This document shows, piece by piece, positions 1 to 7,410 of a DNA stretch of 64,000 nucleotides. The notes beneath the pieces are model-generated. The model saw only the letters and a program-made list of their open reading frames with translations, did not search any database and had not been told where the DNA came from. The translations under genes were made by a program, and so were the position numbers. How positions within the stretch are numbered: the stretch's first letter is position 1; the number at the start of each line of letters is the position of its first letter. Source of the stretch: JAPPLB01 sp965218555 (GTDB lineage: Bacteria; Acidobacteriota; Terriglobia; Bryobacterales; UBA6623); contig OZ244625.1 of the NCBI GenBank assembly GCA_965218555.1, forward strand, positions 868,001-932,000. The letters are read 5' to 3'.

Positions 1-1166
1 CCCGGTCCCGCGATGGTGCTGATGACCCCCGAGGAGTCCACCTTGCGGATCCGGTAGTTGAGCCAATCGGCGATGAAGAGGTTGCCCGCGGCGTCCAGCG
101 CCACGCCACTGGGAGAGCCTAGCAGAGCATCGACCGCCGGGCCGCCGTCCCCGCCGAAGCCGCGCTCTCCCGTGCCCGCGATGGTGCTGATCGTCCCCGA
201 GAAGTCCACCATGCGGATCCGGCGGTCGGAATCTTCGGTGATGAAGAGGTTGCCCGCGGCGTCCGCCGCCACGCCAGTGGGTAAGTTTAGCTGGGCCTCG
301 GTCGCCGGACCGCCGTCCCCGCCGAAGCCGCGCTCTCCCGTGCCCGCGATGGTGCTGATGACCCCCGAGGAGTCCACCTTGCGGATCCGGTGGTTGTTCC
401 GATCGACAATGTAGAGGTTGCCCGCGCCGTCCAGCGCCACGCCAGTGGGTGAGTTTAGCTGGGCCTCGGTCGCCGGACCGCCGTCCCCGCCGAAGCCCCT
501 TTCTCCGGTGCCCGCGACGGTGCTGATGGTCCCCGTGGAGTCCACCATGCGGATCCGGTTGTTTCCCGAATCAGCGATGTAGAGGTTGCCCGCCCCGTCT
601 ACCGCCACGGCAGGAGGGGAGGCCAACTGAGCCTGGACCGCTGGGCCGCCGTCCCCGCCGAATCCTCTTTCTCCGGTGCCCGCGACGGTGCTGATGGTCC
701 CCGAGGAGTCCACCTTGCGGATCCGGTGGCCATCGGCGATGAAGAGGTTGCCCAAGTTGTCCACCGCCACGCCAGCGGGGCTATTTAACTGAGCCTCGGT
801 GGCCGGGCCGCCGTCCCCGCCGAATCCTCTCTCGCCCGTGCCCGCAATGGTGCTGATGGTCCCCGTGGAGTCCACCATGCGGATCCGGGCGTTGCTCGAA
901 TCGGCGATGTAGAGGTTGCCCGCGGCGTCCGCCGCCACGCCCCGGGGGGCGTCTAGCCGGGCATCGGTCGCCGGACCGTTATCCCGAACATCCGGTAAAC
1001 CGGCGAAGGTGTCGATTCTCCAGTCGGCAGACTCTGATTGCGCCCCGGCGCTCGCCGCGAGAAGCACGGCGCATAAGGCAAGCTTGACGGCGCGAACACC
1101 CCCGCCGCCCCGCGACCACTCGGCGAACCGGCTCAATAGTTCTTTTACGATTGAGTTCCGCATCAT
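1..1166 (-). CDS. NHL-repeat secreted protein (C-terminus beyond window)
   Basis: An open reading frame runs on the minus strand from an ATG-ATG at 1166 to the window edge, so the 3' end is missing. The N-terminus (MMRNSIVKELLSR) leads into a hydrophobic stretch and an Ala-Gly-Ala-Gln signal cleavage region. At least six NHL units of about 56 residues follow, each with IRKVDSxGxISTIAGTGE and GFGGDGGPA. NHL units form beta-propellers that usually act in binding outside the cytoplasm; no catalytic domain is visible. The first ~200 bp are nearly identical to the start of the gene at 2141-4357, so the two arose by duplication. One unit (around 720-750) is shorter by three codons but stays in frame. 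It is probably the last gene of a three-gene minus-strand cluster. Ligand unknown. Confidence 0.85.
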   Translation of the reverse strand, partial: MMRNSIVKELLSRFAEWSRGGGGVRAVKLALCAVLLAASAGAQSESADWRIDTFAGLPDVRDNGPATDARLDAPRGVAADAAGNLYIADSSNARIRMVDSTGTISTIAGTGERGFGGDGGPATEAQLNSPAGVAVDNLGNLFIADGHRIRKVDSSGTISTVAGTGERGFGGDGGPAVQAQLASPPAVAVDGAGNLYIADSGNNRIRMVDSTGTISTVAGTGERGFGGDGGPATEAQLNSPTGVALDGAGNLYIVDRNNHRIRKVDSSGVISTIAGTGERGFGGDGGPATEAQLNLPTGVAADAAGNLFITEDSDRRIRMVDFSGTISTIAGTGERGFGGDGGPAVDALLGSPSGVALDAAGNLFIADWLNYRIRKVDSSGVISTIAGP

Positions 1167-1200
1167 TTCCCCCTTGAATAGATAGAAACAAGTCCGCGTT

Positions 1201-1218
1201 GCATCACAAACGTGATGC
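1201..1218 (-). terminator. Hairpin after the 292-aa secreted protein gene
   Basis: GCATCAC-AAAC-GTGATGC is a perfect 7 bp stem with a 4 nt loop, lying one base past the stop codon of the minus-strand gene ending at 1220. No U-tract follows, so it may be a transcript-end stabiliser or a weak attenuator between this gene and the NHL gene at 1166 rather than a classical terminator. Confidence 0.4.
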
Positions 1219-1219
1219 G

Positions 1220-2098
1220 CTACTCGAGACCCCGCGCCGGATTCGTCCAGATGGGCTGGGTCACGAACGCTCCTTCCTCATGCCCTTCAAAGCCGATCCC
1301 GGCTATCGAGCCCGGCATCAGAGGGTCTCCCCGAATCTCGAGCATTCCCTCCGCTTCCGACGTACAGGGAAGAACGTCCCTCAACAGGAACGGTCGGTGA
1401 TGCCCGGTGCCGAACTCCATGGTGGCTCTGCAAAGTTCGGCCCCGGCAAAGCCGTTGCGGGCGATCAGTGTCACCACCTGAGCCTGCAGCGACACCAACG
1501 CCAGGGAGGGAGTGAACCCGCCCCCTGCCAGGTACGGCATGAAGGCCGTCTTGTGAAGGACGCTCGACAGCGGTATGCCGGCCATGTACGGCGGGCGGCC
1601 CGGCACGATTTGCACGAACGTTGCGTTGACCGCCACCGATTCGGCGGGATCCATGGTCACCACGGCATAACCGATGGCCGTGGGAGAACCGTTCGGGATC
1701 GTCACTTGCGCCCCGTAGCCTCCCGGGGAAAGCGTCCCCTGGAATCCAGTGGCCGGCGCGCCGGTCATGTCATCAGCATTTGCCACCAGCGGCATGTTCA
1801 GGGGTTCCCCGTTCGTGTCGAAGAAGTCCACTTGGAACGTCGCCATGGTGGTCGCGACGTTGCCGGCTTGGAAGATCATGAAGAACGCCCCGGCCGGGTC
1901 TTGCGGAGTCCCGCTGTTGGCAATCTGGGGAATGATCGTGTCGCCGGGGGCGATCACGATGCCGGGCGGCGATATGGCCGCTTTGGATTGCCAATCCGGG
2001 ATGGGCTCGAAGTAGGGGCCGGCGGGCCGCGGCAGGGTTTGCGCCATCGAGCTCAGGGCCAAAAGAAACAGCGTGACCATTTTTGCGAAGTTCATCAC
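1220..2098 (-). CDS. Secreted protein of unknown function, 292 aa
   Basis: The product begins with a signal peptide (residues 1-19, hydrophobic core LFLLALSSM, cleavage near AQT) and has no further membrane segment. The body is beta-rich with repeated Gly/Pro turns and two cysteines late in the protein (C-terminal third). I recognise no characterised domain; similar secreted proteins with a 'FQVDFFDTNGEPL' type segment occur in Acidobacteria, and that segment resembles the 'LYFSDREGEPL' motif of the C-terminal modules of the LRR proteins at 7.4-16 kb, so it may be a single copy of that fold. The start is GTG followed at once by ATG (2095); AGGAGGGG lies six bases before the GTG. It sits between two NHL genes with gaps of 42 and 53 bp, so co-transcription is likely. 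Confidence 0.8.
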   Translation of the reverse strand: MMNFAKMVTLFLLALSSMAQTLPRPAGPYFEPIPDWQSKAAISPPGIVIAPGDTIIPQIANSGTPQDPAGAFFMIFQAGNVATTMATFQVDFFDTNGEPLNMPLVANADDMTGAPATGFQGTLSPGGYGAQVTIPNGSPTAIGYAVVTMDPAESVAVNATFVQIVPGRPPYMAGIPLSSVLHKTAFMPYLAGGGFTPSLALVSLQAQVVTLIARNGFAGAELCRATMEFGTGHHRPFLLRDVLPCTSEAEGMLEIRGDPLMPGSIAGIGFEGHEEGAFVTQPIWTNPARGLE

Positions 2099-2140
2099 TT
2101 TTCCCCTCCTAAACGTACTTGTCGATAAGACCCTTGAGCA

Positions 2141-4357
2141 TCATCGTGGTGGAAGTGGAATCAGACCGCGTATTCCTTCGAGCAGCGGCGCTCGCTCGCC
2201 AGCCGAAATTGGCGTCAGGACTCGGATCCGGTGGTTGTCCCAATCGGTGAAGTAGACGGCTCCCGCGCCGTCCGTCGCCACGCCAATGATTCTTCCTAGC
2301 CGGGCCTCGGTCGCCGGACCGCCGTCTCCGCCGAACCCTTGCTCTCCCGTGCCCGCGATGGTGCTGATCGTCCCCGCGGAGTCCACCATGCGGATCCGGT
2401 AGTTGAGCCAATCGGCGATGAAGAGGTTGCCCGCGGCGTCCGCCGCCACGCCAGTGGGTGAGTTTAGCTGGGCCTCGGTTGCCGGGCCGCCGTCCCCGCC
2501 GAAGCCGCGCTCTCCCGTGCCCGCGATGGTGCTGATCGTCCCCGTAGAGTCCACCATGCGGATCCGGTGGTTACGCTGATCAGCGAAGTAGAGGTTGCCC
2601 GCGCCGTCTATCGCCACGCTATAGGGGTAGGCCAACTGAGCCTGGACCGCCGGGCCGCCGTCCCCGCCGAAGCCGCGCTCTCCCGTGCCCGCGATGGTGC
2701 TAATCGTGCCCGTGGAGTCCACTTTACGGATCCGGTCGTTGACCTGATCGGCGATGTAGAGGTTGCCCGCGCTGTCCGCCGCAATGCCCCGGGGGTAGGT
2801 GAACTGGGCCTGGACCGCCGGGCCGCCGTCCCCGCCGAAGCCGCGCTCTCCCGTGCCCGCGATAGTGGTGATGACCCCCGCGGAGTCCACCTTGCGGATC
2901 CGGTGGTCGGAATCTTCGGCGATGTAGAGGTTGCCCGCGGCGTCCGCCGCCACGGCACCGGGGTAGGTCAACCGGGCATCGGTGGCCGGGCCACCGTCCC
3001 CGCCGAAGCCGCTCTCTCCCGTACCCGCGATGGTGCTGATGACCCCCGAGGAGTCCACCTTGCGGATCCGGTATGCGTTCCTATCGGCGATGTAGAGGTT
3101 GCCCGCGGCGTCCGCCGCCACGCCAGAGGGGGATCTTAGCTGGGCCCCGCCCGCCGGCCCGCCGTCCCCGCTGAACGTGATCTCTCCTCCCCCAGCGAAC
3201 TTGGTGATCGTCCCCGCGGCATCCACCTTGCGGATCCGGTGATTGACCGAACCGGCGATGTAGAGGTTGCCCGCGCCGTCCGTCGCAATGCCCCGGGGGT
3301 AGGTGAACTGAGCCTGGACCGCCGGGCCGCCGTCCCCGCCGAAGCCGCCCTCTCCCGTACCCGCGATGGTGCTGATCGTGCCCGTAGAGTCCACCTTGCG
3401 GATCCGGTGGTTGGCCGTATCGGTGAAGTAGAGGTTGCCCGCGGCGTCCAACGCCACGCCATAGGGGGAGAATAACTGGGCATCGGTGGCCGGGTCGCCG
3501 TCCCCGCCGAAGCCGCGCTCTCCCGTGCCCGCGATGGTGCTGATGACCCCCGCGGAGTCCACCTTGCGGATCCGGTCGTTGCTCGAATCGGCGATGTAGA
3601 GGTTGCCCGCAGCGTCCACCGCCACGCCAGAGGGGATTCGTAGCTGGGCCTGGATCGCCGGGCCGCCGTCCCCGCCGAAGCCGCGCTCTCCCGTGCCCGC
3701 GATGGTGCTGATGACCCCCGCGGAGTCCACCTTGCGGATCCGGTTGTTGCTCGAATCGGCGATGAAAAGGTTGCCCGCCACATCCACCGCAATGCCCCGG
3801 GGGAAGGTGAACTGGGCCAGGACCGCCGGGCCGCCGTCCCCGCCGAAGCCGCGCTCTCCCGTGCCCGCGATGGTGCTGATGACCCCCGCGGAGTCCACCT
3901 TGCGGATCCGGTTGTTGCTCGAATCGGCGATGAAAAGGTTGCCCGCCACATCCACCGCAATGCCCCGGGGGAAGGTGAACTGGGCCAGGACCGCCGGGCC
4001 GCCGTCCCCGCCGAAGCCGCGCTCTCCCGTGCCCGCGATGGTGCTGATCGTCCCCGCGGAGTCCACCTTGCGGATCCGGGCATTGCTCGAATCGGCGATG
4101 AAGAGGTCGCCCGCGCTGTCCGTCGCCAAGCCACTGGGAAAGTCTAGCCGGGCATCGATCGCCGGACCGTTATCCCGAACATCCGGTAAACCGGCGAAGG
4201 TGTCGATTCTCCAGTCGGCAGACTCTGATTGCGCCCCGGCGCTCACCGCGAGAAGCACGGCGCATAAGGCAAGCTTGACGGCGCGAACACCCCCGCCGCC
4301 CCGCGACCATTCGGCCAACCGGCTCAATAGTTCTTTTACGATTGAGTTCCGCATCAT
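2141..4357 (-). CDS. NHL-repeat secreted protein, 738 aa
   Basis: A signal peptide (residues ~25-42, LALCAVLLAVSAGAQ) is followed by about twelve NHL units of ~56 residues with the core ISTIAGTGERGFGGDGGPA and NLYIADxxNxRIRKVD, enough for two six-bladed beta-propellers. There is no anchor, kinase or peptidase domain, so it is probably an exported binding or scaffold protein. The units around 3757-3820 and 3925-3990 are identical in DNA over at least 90 bases, showing recent unit duplication at a 168 bp period. The 5' end nearly matches the partial gene at 1-1166. It is the promoter-proximal member of the minus-strand trio and is preceded by an AT-rich control region (4380-4460). Confidence 0.88.
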   Translation of the reverse strand: MMRNSIVKELLSRLAEWSRGGGGVRAVKLALCAVLLAVSAGAQSESADWRIDTFAGLPDVRDNGPAIDARLDFPSGLATDSAGDLFIADSSNARIRKVDSAGTISTIAGTGERGFGGDGGPAVLAQFTFPRGIAVDVAGNLFIADSSNNRIRKVDSAGVISTIAGTGERGFGGDGGPAVLAQFTFPRGIAVDVAGNLFIADSSNNRIRKVDSAGVISTIAGTGERGFGGDGGPAIQAQLRIPSGVAVDAAGNLYIADSSNDRIRKVDSAGVISTIAGTGERGFGGDGDPATDAQLFSPYGVALDAAGNLYFTDTANHRIRKVDSTGTISTIAGTGEGGFGGDGGPAVQAQFTYPRGIATDGAGNLYIAGSVNHRIRKVDAAGTITKFAGGGEITFSGDGGPAGGAQLRSPSGVAADAAGNLYIADRNAYRIRKVDSSGVISTIAGTGESGFGGDGGPATDARLTYPGAVAADAAGNLYIAEDSDHRIRKVDSAGVITTIAGTGERGFGGDGGPAVQAQFTYPRGIAADSAGNLYIADQVNDRIRKVDSTGTISTIAGTGERGFGGDGGPAVQAQLAYPYSVAIDGAGNLYFADQRNHRIRMVDSTGTISTIAGTGERGFGGDGGPATEAQLNSPTGVAADAAGNLFIADWLNYRIRMVDSAGTISTIAGTGEQGFGGDGGPATEARLGRIIGVATDGAGAVYFTDWDNHRIRVLTPISAGERAPLLEGIRGLIPLPPR

Positions 4358-4379
4358 TTCCCCTCTTGAATGGGTCGAA

Positions 4380-4460
4380 CGATCTATTTCAAGACTTATT
4401 TTACTGTAATTAATGTGAATTAATTGTGAATATTAAGGAAATATTTGGGATATTTTTGTG
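4380..4460 (-). promoter_or_regulatory. AT-rich upstream region of NHL gene
   Basis: This stretch is strikingly AT-rich in GC-rich surroundings and contains GTGAATTAATTGTGAATATT, where GTGAAT recurs ten bases apart. It lies directly upstream of the NHL trio and is the natural place for its promoter. No -35/-10 pair can be assigned with confidence. Confidence 0.35.
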
Positions 4461-4487
4461 AATATGGACACCAGGGCCGGTCGCAGC

Positions 4488-4840
4488 CCATTTCTCGGCC
4501 GCTCAGGCTGCGGGACCTGCTGACCGGCGTCAGGTCGCCCGGATTCCCCAGCCGGCCTGATGCCGGTAAAGGCCCTTCCGGGAGTCCTGATGCGTCATCG
4601 GGGCATGCCTTCCGGCGCCTTCCGTCTCGCCGACAACGAGGCCGGGCTGAAGTTCACGAGCGAGGACGAAGACGTTCTGGCGATGTTTGCATCTTGCGTG
4701 GGGGCGGCGATCGCCAACGCCCGCAAGCACCGCGACACACAGCGGGCCCTGGCCGGCCCGGAGACCCTGATCGACATGTCGCCCGGGGCGTTGCGGTCTT
4801 CAAAGCCCGGACCGCAAGCAGGGCCCCGCCGCCGCGACGG
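4488..4840 (+). pseudogene. Decayed GAF-domain fragment of a sensor kinase
   Basis: Translating the plus strand gives pieces that match the neighbouring intact kinase (4869-7238) in order but across frames: PLRLRDLLTGVRSPGFP against its residues 102-117, then MRHRGMPSGAFRLADNEAG, FTSEDEDVLAMFAS, GAAIANARKHRD and LIDMSPG against residues 131-197, then GVAVFKAR in another frame against residues 198-205. At least two frameshifts and the lack of any kinase domain make it a remnant. It is tail-to-tail with the intact gene, so it came from a paralogue or an inverted duplication. No start codon or function is expected. Confidence 0.75.
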
Positions 4841-4868
4841 CCCTCGCCGGCCGCGGAGGGGAAGGTCC

Positions 4869-7238
4869 TCAGCGATCGCCGGGCTTGGGCATGCGGTAGC
4901 CGACCCCGTGCTCGTTCAAGATGTACGTTGGACGGCTGGCATCGTCGCCCAGCTTGCGGCGGAGCTTCTTCACGAAGGCGCGCACCACCCGCGCATTGCG
5001 CGACTTGCGCGACTTGCGCTTCGCCCACACCCGGCGCAGCAGATCGTCATGGGTCAAGACCCGTCCGGCGTTGGCTGAAAGCGCGCTGAGCAGATCGAAC
5101 TCGGTAGCGGTCAGCTCCAGCGGAAGGCCCGCCAGGGTCACCCGGCGCTCCTCGTGGTCAATGGCCAGCTCCCCCGTCTGGTAGGGCTCGGGCGGTTCGG
5201 CCCGCCGGCGCGAGGCCGCCTGGATTCTCGCCACCAACTCTGTCGGCGAGAACGGCTTGACCACGTAGTCGTCCGCCCCGCTCTCCAGCGCCCGCGCAAT
5301 CGTCTCGTCCCGGCCGTACCCCGACAGGAAGATAACCGGCAGGTCGGCCAGCGCGGGCAGGCGCTGCATCAGCTCGATGCCGTCGGTCTCGGGCAGCAGC
5401 AGGTCCAGCAGCACCAGGTCGGGCCGGCTCGTCTCGAGCAGGCGGGGCACCTGCTCCGGGTCGCTGGTCACCGTCGCGCTGTAGCCCGCGTCCTCGAGAA
5501 TGCCCCGCACGTATAGCAGCGTCTGCGGGTCGTCGTCCACCACGAGCACATGCGGCTCCGGCCGCCCGGTGCGCCGCCGTCGATCCCGTGTCCGCGCCGG
5601 TCGCGTAGCGACATCGTCGGCGGCTTCCTCGGCCACCGGAATCGTGAAGGTGAACCGCGCGCCCAGGCCCGCGCCGGCGCTCTCGGCCCGGATGCGGCCC
5701 CCGTGCGCCTCCACCAAGCCCTTCGAGATGGCCAGGCCCAGGCCCGCCCCCCGTGCGCGATCCTCCCGGTCGCTCCGGGCGAACTTCCGGAACAGGTGCG
5801 GCAGACGCTCGGCCGGAATACCTCGGCCCTCGTCGGTGACCGAGACCGCTACGTGAACGCCCTCCCGTGCCGCCCCCACCCGGATGGCCGAAGACTCGGG
5901 CGAGTGCCGGGCCGCGTTCGATAACAGATTTCCCAGGACCTGCACGATGCGCCGCCGGTCCGACAGCACTCGTGGCAGGTCCGGCGGCAGGTCGATGCGG
6001 ACCGGGTTCCTACCCCCGCCGCTCAGAAACGTGTTCCGGGCCTGATCCACGATGACGGCCAGCTCCGCCGGCTCGGGGGCCACCGACAGCGTGCCCGTCT
6101 CGATGTGCGCCGCGTCCAGCAGCTCGCCGATCAGCTCGCGCATGTGATCGGCTTGCTCGTCAATGACCCGGAAGAACTGCAGCGTCTCGGCCGGGTCCAG
6201 CTCCGACGAGGCCCCCAGCACGCTGGCGGCGCAGCCCTTGATGGAGATCAGCGGGGTTCGCAGCTCGTGGCTCACCATGCCCAGGAACTCCGCCCGCAAC
6301 CGCTCCAGCTCCTCCAGCGGAGTCATGTCCTGCAGCGTGACGACCAGCGACTCGACCTCGCCCTGCTCCGAGCTGATCGTCGTGGCGTTGACCAGCGTGG
6401 TCATCCTCCGCCCGTCCGGGACCTCCAGCACGATCTCCTCGGCGCGGATCGTGGTGGCCTCGCGAAGCATCTGCGCCAGGGGGAATTCCTGCAGCGAGAT
6501 CTCCCTCCCGTCGGCCCGCCGCACGCGCAACACCTCCAGCAGCTCTTCGGCCGAGCGGCCCGGCAGGCGCAGATCCCCGACAATGCGGCGCGCCTCCCGG
6601 TTGAACGACGACACCTGCCCGCTGCGGGCGTCGAACACCACCACGCCGACCGGCGAGGTGTCGATCAGCACTTCCAGGTCGGCCCTCGCCCGCTGCTCGT
6701 CGCGGTGCTTGCGGGCGTTGGCGATCGCCGCCCCGGCCTGTGACGCGAACAGCGTCAGAACCTCTTCGTCCTCGCTCGTGAACTCCTGCCCGGCCTCCTT
6801 GTCGGCGAGATAGAAGTTGCCGACATGCGCCCCCCGGTGACGGATCGGCGCCCCCAGGAAGCTCCGCGCCAGTGTCGGGTCGGCGGGGAAGCCGAGCGAG
6901 CCGAGGTGGGCCGCCAAGTCCCCGAGACGGAGCGGCTGCGGGACCTGCCGCAAGTACTCCCACAAGCCCGGCCCGTGGGGCAGGTCAAGGAACCGCTGGT
7001 GCTCCTCGGGCCTCAGGCCGGACGTGACGAAGTCCTCGAGCTGCCCCGAGCCGTCCATGGTGGCGATCCCGCCGCAGCCGGCGCCGGTCAGCGCGCGGGC
7101 GCTTTCCACGACCTCGCGCAGGACAGTGTCCACGTCGAGGCTCTCGCTGATGCGCAGACTGGCCTCGCTCAGCCCCGAGAGGCGCTTCCGCAACGCCTCG
7201 ATTTCTCCTCTTGGCTTGTCGGCTTTCGTCACTGCCAC
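4869..7238 (-). CDS. Hybrid sensor kinase-response regulator-DNA-binding fusion
   Basis: A complete phosphorelay in one 789-residue soluble protein. GAF domain about 30-180, PAS about 185-310, HisKA with FLGMVSHELRTPL (phospho-His H324), HATPase with N box around N437-N441, DEGRGI (469-474) and GAGLGLAIS (497-505), a receiver domain 561-675 with DDD at 568-570, phospho-acceptor D612 and K661, then an OmpR-type winged helix 685-785 (RVLTHDDLLRRVW, YILNEHGVGYRMP). No transmembrane segment is present, so the GAF/PAS pair must sense a cytoplasmic signal. Having a kinase and an OmpR DNA-binding domain in one chain is uncommon and implies it regulates transcription by itself. Target genes are unknown; the divergent LRR gene at 7411 is an obvious candidate because the two share a 172 bp intergenic region. 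Confidence 0.92.
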   Translation of the reverse strand: MAVTKADKPRGEIEALRKRLSGLSEASLRISESLDVDTVLREVVESARALTGAGCGGIATMDGSGQLEDFVTSGLRPEEHQRFLDLPHGPGLWEYLRQVPQPLRLGDLAAHLGSLGFPADPTLARSFLGAPIRHRGAHVGNFYLADKEAGQEFTSEDEEVLTLFASQAGAAIANARKHRDEQRARADLEVLIDTSPVGVVVFDARSGQVSSFNREARRIVGDLRLPGRSAEELLEVLRVRRADGREISLQEFPLAQMLREATTIRAEEIVLEVPDGRRMTTLVNATTISSEQGEVESLVVTLQDMTPLEELERLRAEFLGMVSHELRTPLISIKGCAASVLGASSELDPAETLQFFRVIDEQADHMRELIGELLDAAHIETGTLSVAPEPAELAVIVDQARNTFLSGGGRNPVRIDLPPDLPRVLSDRRRIVQVLGNLLSNAARHSPESSAIRVGAAREGVHVAVSVTDEGRGIPAERLPHLFRKFARSDREDRARGAGLGLAISKGLVEAHGGRIRAESAGAGLGARFTFTIPVAEEAADDVATRPARTRDRRRRTGRPEPHVLVVDDDPQTLLYVRGILEDAGYSATVTSDPEQVPRLLETSRPDLVLLDLLLPETDGIELMQRLPALADLPVIFLSGYGRDETIARALESGADDYVVKPFSPTELVARIQAASRRRAEPPEPYQTGELAIDHEERRVTLAGLPLELTATEFDLLSALSANAGRVLTHDDLLRRVWAKRKSRKSRNARVVRAFVKKLRRKLGDDASRPTYILNEHGVGYRMPKPGDR

Positions 7239-7410
7239 TCCCCCCTGATTCGATGGCCGGATGCCACAGCCGGATTCGACGCTTGCCTGACCCGGACGGT
7301 AGCGATTCTACCAACTTTCTGTTGAATTCACAATACCGTCACATCTTAAGATTTAATAGACACATATAAAGCACCATATCTCGTGTCCGAATTGCTAGTT
7401 TAAGAATGAT
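7239..7410. promoter_or_regulatory. Divergent intergenic region, kinase / LRR protein
   Basis: The right half (7320-7410) is AT-rich and includes the palindrome ATCTTAAGAT near 7346 and a TTTAAT run that could serve as a -10 element for the plus-strand LRR gene. It should hold promoters for both flanking genes. No defined operator is certain. Confidence 0.35.
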
